From: Muribaculaceae bacterium
GTDB taxonomy: Bacteria; Bacteroidota; Bacteroidia; Bacteroidales; Muribaculaceae
Length of the DNA stretch: 21,377 nt
Reading direction: 5' to 3'
NCBI GenBank assembly: GCA_017545095.1
Contig: JAFYCU010000090.1
Location: 1 to 21,377 of the forward strand
Shown: piece by piece, positions 15,914-21,377 of the stretch
Layout: each line of letters begins with the position of its first letter
Numbering within the stretch: the first letter of the stretch is position 1
Made by a program: the position numbers and the translations under genes
Notes under the pieces: generated by a model
The model's database searches: none
Told to the model about the DNA's origin: nothing
What the model saw: the letters and a program-made list of their open reading frames with translations, nothing else

Positions 15914-16657
15914 TCAATCCACCAGCCGCACCTTGGTGAACACCGAGCCTTGCCGTAGGTAGGCTAACGCATCAAGGCGGTAGTAGGAATTGTGATATTT
16001 TTCGTCGTAATAAATTTGGACACCAGCTCCATTCGACACGATCTTGAACCGTGTGCCATTGGACAGATGGTTGGGCGTGAACGTCATGCCCTGTGCTATC
16101 ATCTCGGCTTCTACGACCGGTAGTTCCAAAAACCAAGCGTTATTGTCATATTTTTGGCATGAGCGTGTGGTGCCCCATGCCGGCAGCGACCCACGCGAGG
16201 CCGGGCGGTGAACCACTGAGCAGCGCATGGCTGTGACCATTGAGCCATCGGTGTTCAGCTCATCGGCACGTACATAGCACACATCGGTTTCGCATTGCAC
16301 GGCCACTTTGCCCGATTTGAAATGTTGCGTGTGGGCCGTCTCCACGATGGCATAGGTGGTTCCTGGGCTCACTTCCATCTTCTTGTTGAGCGACATGAGC
16401 ACGGCCTGCGCGTCCATTGCTTGGAGCGGGACATTCTCGGCACATTTAGAAATCACCCAGTTGCCGCTTGCGCTCACGAGTCGCCCCACGCCATCGAGGC
16501 TCACATCGGTGTTCTCGATGTGTTCGCCAGCAGCCACTTGGCAGGTTTCAATCACTGCAACATCGGGCTCGTCATGCCCGCAAGATGTGAGCATGAGGGT
16601 AGTGGTTGCCAGCCATAATGCAGCAACCAGCCACCTCGGTGATTGTCGCAAATGCAT
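15914..16657 (-). CDS. Lipoprotein of unknown function (paralogue A)
   Basis: This is a 247-residue exported lipoprotein. The signal ends in LMLTSCG with Cys26 as the lipidation site, followed by an acidic HDEPD stretch. I do not recognise a characterised family. It is a paralogue of the upstream gene product (same length). Both share an N-terminal segment reading AG(E/T)-I-TD-LD-GRLV, then IS-C, AQ-VLMS-N-M, YAI, HFKSG / NFKSG, and RG-LPAW at about residue 155-162. It has extra cysteines in the mature part that could form disulfides. It is the last gene of a three-gene operon, 12 bases after paralogue B. A periplasm-facing or surface-anchored role alongside the beta-barrel is inference. Confidence 0.8.
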   Translation of the reverse strand: MHLRQSPRWLVAALWLATTTLMLTSCGHDEPDVAVIETCQVAAGEHIENTDVSLDGVGRLVSASGNWVISKCAENVPLQAMDAQAVLMSLNKKMEVSPGTTYAIVETAHTQHFKSGKVAVQCETDVCYVRADELNTDGSMVTAMRCSVVHRPASRGSLPAWGTTRSCQKYDNNAWFLELPVVEAEMIAQGMTFTPNHLSNGTRFKIVSNGAGVQIYYDEKYHNSYYRLDALAYLRQGSVFTKVRLVD

Positions 16658-16669
16658 GACTACAGGTGT

Positions 16670-17413
16670 TTATTGCCTGACGATGGCTCGTGTGCACACG
16701 CCGCCGTAGCGGATGTAGATATGGCTGTCGAGCACATAGGTCACCAGCAGACGCTGCTCATAGTCGTTGCTGTGGTCTTCCTTGATCCAGCGGTGGCTAA
16801 TCTCTACGTTGATGTTGTTGCGCTCGGCGTTGGTGGTTTTGAGCAGATACAGGTCATCGAACATGTTGACCTCATAAGCACCGTAGGCCAGTTCCAATGT
16901 GCGGTTCCACGAGTCCTCGTCCATCTTGTTGAACTTGTACACGGTGTCCCATGCGGGCAGGTTGCCGCGCTCGGCGGTGCCGCTGCGTGTCTCGTAGTGG
17001 AAACCGGTCACCTTGTTGCCGTCTTTAATCAGTTCCGTCACCTTGATGTAGGTGATGGGAGCACCCACTTCGAGTCCGAAAGCTCCCGACTTGAAGTTGC
17101 GCACGCGGTCTACGTCGTTGATGGCATAGACATTGCCCTCAGCAATTTTCATGCGCCAGTTTTGTGACATAAGCACCTGTTGTGCCTCGATGCCGTTGAG
17201 CTCATGCACCTTGCACAGCGAGATGCAGTATTGCTTCGACGGGGTCACTAGGCGCCCCTCGCTGTCGAGGTAGATGTCGGTCCCGGCCAGCAGGGTTTTG
17301 CCGTGGTTCTCGTTCATCATCGTGCCTTGGGTCGTGGGCGGCTCATCGTCGCTGCCGCAAGCCGTGCACAGCACGCACAGCACGGCAAGCAGGAATAGTG
17401 TTTTAGCTTTCAT
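16670..17413 (-). CDS. Lipoprotein of unknown function (paralogue B)
   Basis: This is a 247-residue lipoprotein with a short hydrophobic signal and lipobox LCTACG (Cys19), then SDDEPP, an acidic +2/+3 region often seen in Bacteroidales surface lipoproteins. The body aligns with paralogue A: TLLAGTDIYLDSEGRLVTPS, AQQVLMSQNWRMKIAEGNVYAI, NFKSGAFG, ERGNLPAWDTVYKF. The C-terminal third is Asp/Asn/Tyr-rich and ends in YIRYGGVCTRAIVRQ, matching the end of A only loosely. No enzymatic motif is visible. It lies 17 bases after the beta-barrel gene and 12 before paralogue A, so all three are probably one transcript. Confidence 0.8.
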   Translation of the reverse strand: MKAKTLFLLAVLCVLCTACGSDDEPPTTQGTMMNENHGKTLLAGTDIYLDSEGRLVTPSKQYCISLCKVHELNGIEAQQVLMSQNWRMKIAEGNVYAINDVDRVRNFKSGAFGLEVGAPITYIKVTELIKDGNKVTGFHYETRSGTAERGNLPAWDTVYKFNKMDEDSWNRTLELAYGAYEVNMFDDLYLLKTTNAERNNINVEISHRWIKEDHSNDYEQRLLVTYVLDSHIYIRYGGVCTRAIVRQ

Positions 17414-17430
17414 TGTGGTAGATGTTGTTT

Positions 17431-17904
17431 TCAGAATGTGTAACGAAGCCCCAAGCAGGTCACGCTCTCGTTCCAGTGCTTGATGATGTGGAAACGCTGC
17501 TCGGTGTAGAACTTAAAGCTCTGGTTGATCATGTATTCGACTCCGATGCCTATGTTGGCGCCGTAGCGGTTGTCCGACGTGTCAGTCGCGTGCTCTTTAA
17601 AACTCACATACGAGAAGCCGGCCAGCGGATAGATGTTCGTCCGGCTGCTTGTGGGAATCAGATACTGCACGTTCAGGTTCACGTTGTAGTCGCTCAACTG
17701 CTTGTTCTCGAAGTAGTAGATAAACTCCGGCTCAATGCGCAGGTTGCGCACCACCTCGATTTGGTAGTTCACCCCCAGGCCAATCATCGAGTTCTTCGAC
17801 GCATAGTTGAACTGCAACCCCGCCGACATATCGCCTTGCTCGGCAAAAGCCATCGCGCAGCACCCAACGGCCATCACAACGGCAAGCATCAATTTCTTCA
17901 TCAT
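17431..17904 (-). CDS. Small outer-membrane beta-barrel protein
   Basis: This 157-residue protein has a signal peptide (residues 1-21, ending AMAFA) and alternating aromatic/polar strands typical of an eight-stranded outer-membrane barrel of the OMP_b-brl type. Examples are AGLQFNYASKNSMIGLGVNYQ and IEPEFIYYF. It ends in a terminal phenylalanine (LGLRYTF), the usual assembly signal for barrel proteins. A second ATG follows the first directly, so the start could be 17901. It heads the operon with the two lipoproteins, which might be partners at the outer membrane. Function is unknown. Confidence 0.85.
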   Translation of the reverse strand: MMKKLMLAVVMAVGCCAMAFAEQGDMSAGLQFNYASKNSMIGLGVNYQIEVVRNLRIEPEFIYYFENKQLSDYNVNLNVQYLIPTSSRTNIYPLAGFSYVSFKEHATDTSDNRYGANIGIGVEYMINQSFKFYTEQRFHIIKHWNESVTCLGLRYTF

Positions 17905-17942
17905 CGTAGTCTTTATTAGGTTCGATAAAAAATTTCAACTGG

Positions 17943-17950
17943 CAAAGTTA
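17943..17950 (-). promoter_or_regulatory. Candidate -7 box of the beta-barrel/lipoprotein operon
   Basis: On the minus strand TAACTTTG matches TAnnTTTG and sits 38 bases before the first start codon, the spacing seen at other genes here. A TTTG lies upstream (17979-17976) but 25 bases away, longer than normal. A second minus-strand match, TAAATTTG at 18039-18032, also lacks a -33 box. Confidence 0.5.
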
Positions 17951-18062
17951 CAACAATTTTCGCACACACCGAGCACAAAGCGAATTTTTCTGACGGAATT
18001 TGGTTTTATGCGTGGTTCAATGTGAATGACGCAAATTTAGCGAATTGGCTCATTTTTTCTCA

Positions 18063-18153
18063 TTTTTGTCGAAATCCCGAAAATGTTTTGAGCCGTTTTT
18101 GTCGAAATCCCGAAAATGTTTTGAGCCGTTTTTGTCGAAATCCCGAAAATGTT
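18063..18153. repeat. Three tandem 33-base repeats
   Basis: Copies at 18063-18095, 18096-18128 and 18129-18153 (third truncated) read TTTTTGTCGAAATCCCGAAA then ATGTTTTGAGCCG. They are identical where they overlap. They abut with no spacers, so this is not a CRISPR. The unit is a multiple of three, so open frames run through it on both strands, but none looks like a protein. It stands upstream of the minus-strand operon and beyond the 3' end of the ATPase gene. Confidence 0.9.
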
Positions 18154-18666
18154 GCCGCCCTGTTGGCGCGAATCAGCGTTGAGTGGTCGCGCTCGTGGGG
18201 AAGGTGTATCGAAAGTGTGTACGATTGGAGAAAAACCAAAAGTGTAGATGGTTGCCCGAAGATTCTTGGCTGATAATCAATAGATTGCGGTTGCTGTGCT
18301 CCCCCTAACCCCCTCGAGGGGGAACCGCTCATCTTTGAGGGGGAGCTGACTTTTGATACACCTTCGGGTGGCGTGTGGATAGTGGCATCACACAACAATG
18401 GGTCTCGTAGAGGGCCAACAAACGCACAATTTGTTCACTATTAAGGCCATGCAACTTCCAATACTTGAATTTTAACTAATTGGTTATTAGCCTAATTAGC
18501 CAAATTCGCATTCTGATGACTGACTGCTCGATTAAACAACAAAGGACAATGAGCAATAATAGTCCTCAATTGTCCTTTGTTGTCCTCGTTGTTTTTATTC
18601 GATGTCATTTCAATGCTCATGTCGGCAGCGGCAAAGGCAGCTCGGTGCGTTTGAAGTGTTGAACCG
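18154..18666. other. Noncoding region between the 33-base array and the ATPase gene
   Basis: No gene is supported in these 513 bases. They contain a perfect CCCCCTCGAGGGGG palindrome (18309-18322), of the same G/C-rich class as 1131-1141 and 15693-15710. They also contain a small CACC-TTCG-GGTG stem (18359-18370) and an inverted repeat described separately (18537-18582). The stretch 18430-18530 is AT-rich without clear signals. Confidence 0.6.
18537..18582 (-). terminator. Inverted repeat downstream of the ATPase gene
   Basis: CAACAAAGGACAATGAG (18537-18553) pairs with CTCAATTGTCCTTTGTTG (18565-18582) with one bulged base. On the minus strand it lies about 85 bases after the ATPase stop and is followed by TTTAATC. 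A role as terminator of that gene is likely but the T-tract is short. Confidence 0.5.
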
Positions 18667-20058
18667 TCACAGCAGGGGTGTCATGTAAATCGGCAAAAAG
18701 GTGATGCCGTTTTCCATCTTGTAGTCGGCAACGTGAATCACAGTGGGCGTGGTGGTGTGTTCGCCGAATTTCCTCATGCATTTTGTAAGCGAGGAGAGTG
18801 TGTAGTTCTTTCCGCTCTTGACTTCCAGCGGGCGGATATTGTGCCGGCTGGTTACCTTGCCTTTTTGGAGCAGGAAGTCGATTTCCATTCGTTCCTCGGC
18901 CACGGTCGATGACTTGCTGAAGAAATACAGGCTGTTGCCGCCGGCTGTCAGCATCTGTGCCACAACATTCTCAATCAACATGCCCTCGTTCACTTCCAGT
19001 TTCCCGAACAGCAGTTTCTGGTAAATCTCGGCCGAGACGATGCCTTTTTCATCAAAGGCATGGCTGATCAGTAGCCCTGTGTCGTTCATATAGCACTTTA
19101 GGGTGGTGCGGTCCTCGTTCATCTTCAGTCCAATGTTCGGTTCTGTCGAGTTGTAGCAAATGTTGACTACTCGCGCATCTTTCAGCCAGAAGAACACATC
19201 ATCCCAGTCGCGATACTTGGCACCAGGTTTCAGAGCTGCCAGACGAAACTTTTTTTCGTGTTTCGATAGTTGCGCAGGAATATGGTCAAAGACCGACACC
19301 ACCTTGTCGGCCAGTTCCCCGGCATAATGGAAAATGTCATTGCGGTAGATGGCCAGCACATCGCGTTTGGCGGCATCAACGGCATCGAAGTCGCTGGTTT
19401 CCACATATTTCTTAACGGCCTGGGGCATTCCGCCAACAATCATATAAAGCCTGAAGGCATCCATTGCCTGGCGGTGGAAAGCCTGCCCCATCGGTTTCCG
19501 CTCGGTGTACATCTTGCGTATCAAATCCATCAGCATGTCGTTTCCGGTTGCCCAAAGAAACTCCTCAAAATCCATGGGGTACATGCTGATGCTGCGCTCC
19601 TCGGAGGGGATGACGATGTCTTGTGTGTTTTTCTTGATGCTCACCAGCGAGCCAGTCTCGATATAGTCGTATCGGCCGTCGGCCACGAGAAACTTGATTG
19701 CAGCCCGCGCTCTGGGACACAGTTGAATTTCGTCGAGGATAATGAGCGACTTGCGCTCATGAAGTTTTACTTTGTAGTGCTGGCTGAGATACAGGAACAG
19801 CGTGTCGAGGTCTTCCAAATAACGGTCGAACCAGTCCCGCACCATTTGAGGGGCTTTGTTAAAATCGATGAGGATATACGACTCATATTCATTACGTCCA
19901 AACTCCTCAACGATATAACTCTTGCCAATGCGCCGTGCGCCTTCGATGAGCAATGCCACCTCGCCGTGTCTTTGCACCTTCCAATCAAGTAGTTGCTGGT
20001 AGATTTTACGCTTCAGGTTGATGCCGTTCACACCTTTTTGAGATTTTTCACCTGCCAT
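18667..20058 (-). CDS. AAA ATPase with C-terminal DUF4143 nuclease-like domain
   Basis: This 463-residue protein belongs to the widespread archaeal/bacterial AAA_14-DUF4143 ATPase family, whose biological role is poorly known. Walker A reads EGARRIGKSYI (39-49, Lys46) and Walker B LIILDEIQ (105-112). An ETGSLVS segment (134-140) fits sensor 1. The DUF4143 part includes a winged-helix-like middle (about 270-340). It ends with PD-(D/E)XK-like residues in MEIDFLLQKG (Asp about 392) and IRPLEVKSG (Glu about 411, Lys about 413), all present. The first 13 residues (MAGEKSQKGVNGI) are unusual. They are encoded partly by a copy of the 19-base repeat also found in the promoter. The family normally begins close to LKRKIYQQLLDW. 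A GTG at codon 10 is an alternative start. Confidence 0.85.
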   Translation of the reverse strand: MAGEKSQKGVNGINLKRKIYQQLLDWKVQRHGEVALLIEGARRIGKSYIVEEFGRNEYESYILIDFNKAPQMVRDWFDRYLEDLDTLFLYLSQHYKVKLHERKSLIILDEIQLCPRARAAIKFLVADGRYDYIETGSLVSIKKNTQDIVIPSEERSISMYPMDFEEFLWATGNDMLMDLIRKMYTERKPMGQAFHRQAMDAFRLYMIVGGMPQAVKKYVETSDFDAVDAAKRDVLAIYRNDIFHYAGELADKVVSVFDHIPAQLSKHEKKFRLAALKPGAKYRDWDDVFFWLKDARVVNICYNSTEPNIGLKMNEDRTTLKCYMNDTGLLISHAFDEKGIVSAEIYQKLLFGKLEVNEGMLIENVVAQMLTAGGNSLYFFSKSSTVAEERMEIDFLLQKGKVTSRHNIRPLEVKSGKNYTLSSLTKCMRKFGEHTTTPTVIHVADYKMENGITFLPIYMTPLL

Positions 20059-20115
20059 ATTCTACACCTTTTTGAGATTTTTGATGCCGCAAAATTACAC
20101 CTTTTTGAGATTTTT
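20030..20115 (-). repeat. Three 19-base operator-like repeats over the ATPase start region
   Basis: On the minus strand AAAAATCTCAAAAAGGTGT occurs identically at 20115-20097, 20082-20064 and 20048-20030, with periods of 33 and 34 bases. The first copy fills the gap between the -33 and -7 boxes, the second lies in the leader, and the third lies within codons 4-10 of the gene. This layout suggests a binding site for a regulator, possibly the gene product itself. Confidence 0.9.
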
Positions 20116-20121
20116 CGCAAA
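20090..20121 (-). promoter_or_regulatory. Promoter of the AAA/DUF4143 ATPase gene
   Basis: On the minus strand TTTG (20121-20118), 20 bases, then TAATTTTG (20097-20090), a full-consensus pair 32 bases before the ATG at 20058. The spacer is occupied by one copy of the 19-base repeat. Confidence 0.8.
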
Positions 20122-20152
20122 TGTCGGCGCAAAAAAATCGTGCTTGTTTCAA

Positions 20153-20213
20153 TGCACAATGCATAATTCCGCGATGCGGCTCTTGGGTCTCGCATCTCGC
20201 ATCTTCTTCACTC
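20153..20213. repeat. Dispersed intergenic repeat, copy 2
   Basis: This stretch (GCATAATTCCGCGATGCGGC, then TCTTGGGTCTCGCATCTCGC, then ATCTTCTTCACTC) matches the sequence at 11628-11685, left of the R-M methyltransferase, and includes a small CCGC-GAT-GCGG palindrome. Confidence 0.65.
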
Positions 20214-20248
20214 GGTAACGCGGCACGGTTCTACATGACGTTGACATC

Positions 20249-20268
20249 AGCCGCACCAGAGTGCGGCC
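20249..20268. repeat. REP-like hairpin, third member
   Basis: AGCCGCACCAGAGTGCGGCC forms a 7-base stem GCCGCAC/GTGCGGC with a CAGA loop. It starts with the same AGCCGCACC as 981-989. There is no T-tract. Confidence 0.55.
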
Positions 20269-20526
20269 GAGCGTGTATAGAAATGTGATGATTAACAACA
20301 AATCAAACGAATGCAATAAATGTCAAATTTTTAAACAGCCGACAATGAATTGTTTGTGAAATTATAATTTGTTTTAATTTGTTTAATTTGTTGACTGTCT
20401 TTATATTGATTTGGGGAGGCCGTGAGCTCGGTTCTCGGTTCTTGCGCTCGCCATGCCAAATCCAGGATGTCGCAGATTTTACGGAATTTTAACGAGCGGG
20501 ATAAAAGTTGTGTGGTGTATTATGCC

Positions 20527-20534
20527 TAAATTTG
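20527..20534 (+). promoter_or_regulatory. Candidate -7 box of the TlpA-like gene
   Basis: TAAATTTG matches TAnnTTTG and ends 20 bases before the ATG. The nearest upstream TTG (20508-20510) is only 16 bases away, shorter than usual. Confidence 0.5.
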
Positions 20535-20554
20535 CCGATTAAATATTTGCAGAT

Positions 20555-21043
20555 ATGAGAAAAACAGTCTTATTGTTGATTGCTCTTGTGCTGAGCGCGT
20601 TGTGCGCTTCGGCTCAGATGCCTGCTGTGGTGCTGAGCGATATCAATGGCGGCAAGGTGTGCACCGACACGCTGGCCCATCCCGGGCAGCCGGTGGTGGT
20701 GAGCTTTTTTGCCACCTGGTGCAAGCCTTGCCAGCGCGAACTCAGTGCCATTGCCGAGGTGTATGACGAGTGGCAGGAGCAGACGGGTGTGAAGGTCATC
20801 GCCATCTCGATCGACGAGGCGCAGAGCGTGCACAAGGTGAAGCCGCTCGTGGATGGCAACGGATGGCCCTATCAGGTGCTGCTCGACCCTAATGGCGAGC
20901 TCAAGCGTGCCCTGGGCATACAGCTCATCCCGTTTGTGCTGATACTCGACGAGACGGGAAAAATCGTTTACAAGCACAATGGCTACACCGATGGAGCCGA
21001 AGATGAGGTGCTCGACAAGCTGCTGGAGTTGGGCGGCAAGTGA
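20555..21043 (+). CDS. TlpA/ResA-like periplasmic thioredoxin
   Basis: This 162-residue exported thioredoxin-fold protein has a signal peptide covering residues 1-20 (ending CASAQ). The redox motif is FFATWCKPC (Cys56, Cys59), the typical TlpA form W-C-x-P-C. The cis-proline stands in QLIPFVLI (Pro126), and strand EAQSVHKVKPLV precedes the AhpC/TSA-like GWPYQVLLDPNGEL segment. Such proteins reduce disulfides in exported proteins or in cytochrome maturation; the client is unknown here. The next gene (DUF6029-like outer-membrane protein) overlaps its end, so the two are probably translated from one message and the client may be that protein. Confidence 0.9.
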   Translation: MRKTVLLLIALVLSALCASAQMPAVVLSDINGGKVCTDTLAHPGQPVVVSFFATWCKPCQRELSAIAEVYDEWQEQTGVKVIAISIDEAQSVHKVKPLVDGNGWPYQVLLDPNGELKRALGIQLIPFVLILDETGKIVYKHNGYTDGAEDEVLDKLLELGGK

Positions 21044-21377
21044 CTGCCGCCGGTGGCTGCTGGCATTGGCCGTGGTGGCGATGGCTGTCGCGGCCAGCGC
21101 ACAGGTCGACCTGGGGAAGGGTGTCACCCTGAGCGGTAGCGTGCACAGCGAGGTGCTCGTGCCGCAGAACGACTCCGTGATAGGCTCGCAGCGTGGCGAC
21201 GACCGCGTGCTCACCAACACCTATGCCGACCTCTCGCTGTCTAGCCAGTGGGTGGATGCGGGGATGCGCTTCGAGTTCCTGGAATATCCCCTGCCGGGCT
21301 TTGAGCCTGATTTCAAGGGCTGGGGCGTGCCCAACGTGTGGGTGAAAGGCAAGTTCCGCAAGGTGGAGCTCACGTTG
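21003..21377 (+). CDS. DUF6029-like outer-membrane protein, N-terminal part
   Basis: The open frame runs from ATG 21003 to the window edge (125 codons, no stop), so only the start is seen. It encodes a hydrophobic signal (LLALAVVAMAVAASAQ). The mature segment reads VTLSGSVHSEVLVPQNDSV, LTNTYADLSL, AGMRFEFLEYPLPGFEPDF and KGWGVPNVWVKGKFRKVELTL. These resemble the DUF6029 family of Bacteroidetes, as recalled, often found next to TlpA-like genes. The start overlaps the TlpA gene by 41 bases and gives an N-region rich in Cys and Ser. No other good in-frame ATG precedes the hydrophobic core; the ATG at 21081 would truncate the signal. Function unknown; beta-barrel likely. Confidence 0.7.
   Translation, partial: MRCSTSCWSWAASDCRRWLLALAVVAMAVAASAQVDLGKGVTLSGSVHSEVLVPQNDSVIGSQRGDDRVLTNTYADLSLSSQWVDAGMRFEFLEYPLPGFEPDFKGWGVPNVWVKGKFRKVELTL

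Larger units (their letters stand above)
20122..20526. other. Noncoding divergent region with dispersed repeats
   Basis: There is no gene between the ATPase promoter and the TlpA gene. It holds the dispersed repeat at 20153-20213 and a REP-like hairpin at 20249-20268. A T-rich block of TTTAATTTG words spans about 20345-20392. Near 20415-20450 it holds the reverse complement of the AAGAACCGAGAACCGAG / CTCACGGCCTCCCC mosaic seen at 930-1050. Confidence 0.6.

Noticed and set aside
18063..18153. CRISPR array
   Set aside because: The three 33-base units abut directly with no spacers, and no cas gene is present in the window.
18022..18273. Small plus-strand protein of 83 residues with 11-residue repeats
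   Set aside because: The repeats are a by-product of the 33-base DNA repeat. The minus strand gives an equally repetitive frame, there is no promoter, and the tail resembles nothing known.

Overview
The window looks like a gut Bacteroidales chromosome. Several genes have the Bacteroidetes promoter pattern (TTTG or TTG, about 20 bases, TAnnTTTG). The gene families are also typical: YfhO membrane proteins, DUF4143 ATPases, TlpA followed by a DUF6029-like protein, and small beta-barrel plus lipoprotein operons. The core genes are GC-rich with G/C-ending codons. A Muribaculaceae-like member is plausible, but this is inference and the species cannot be read from the sequence.

Layout, left to right. 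An AACYGAR heptad array (1-60) precedes an L,D-transpeptidase gene (332-931). Next come a YfhO-family membrane protein and a methyltransferase-like protein (1178-4411). These converge on the sbcD-sbcC pair on the minus strand (4435-9035). nagA (9330-10484), tRNA-His (10692-10769) and pnuC (10811-11452) follow on the plus strand.

Between pnuC and pgi lies an AT-richer accessory block (about 11500-14340). It holds a C5-cytosine methyltransferase and an overlapping NgoMIV-type restriction endonuclease, which together form a type II restriction-modification system predicted to act on GCCGGC. After it come a 66-base duplicate of the 5' end of pgi and an internally deleted DUF1016 (YhcG/PD-(D/E)XK) gene. 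The intact pgi (14347-15648) follows. This reads as a defence-gene insertion site upstream of pgi that has been remodelled more than once.

On the minus strand a three-gene operon (17904 down to 15914) encodes a small outer-membrane beta-barrel and two paralogous lipoproteins of unknown function. Then comes a noncoding stretch with three tandem 33-base repeats, followed by a DUF4143-type ATPase gene (18667-20058, minus). Its promoter, leader and first codons carry three identical 19-base repeats spaced 33-34 bases apart, with one copy filling the gap between the -33 and -7 boxes. The window ends with a TlpA-like thioredoxin and the start of a DUF6029-like outer-membrane protein.

The items most worth following are the pgi-fragment/DUF1016 scar beside the restriction-modification genes, the triple-repeat operator of the ATPase gene and its possible relation to the 33-base array, and a family of intergenic hairpin repeats in which stems are kept by G-U pairs. 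No CRISPR array, transposase, integrase or rRNA gene was seen.
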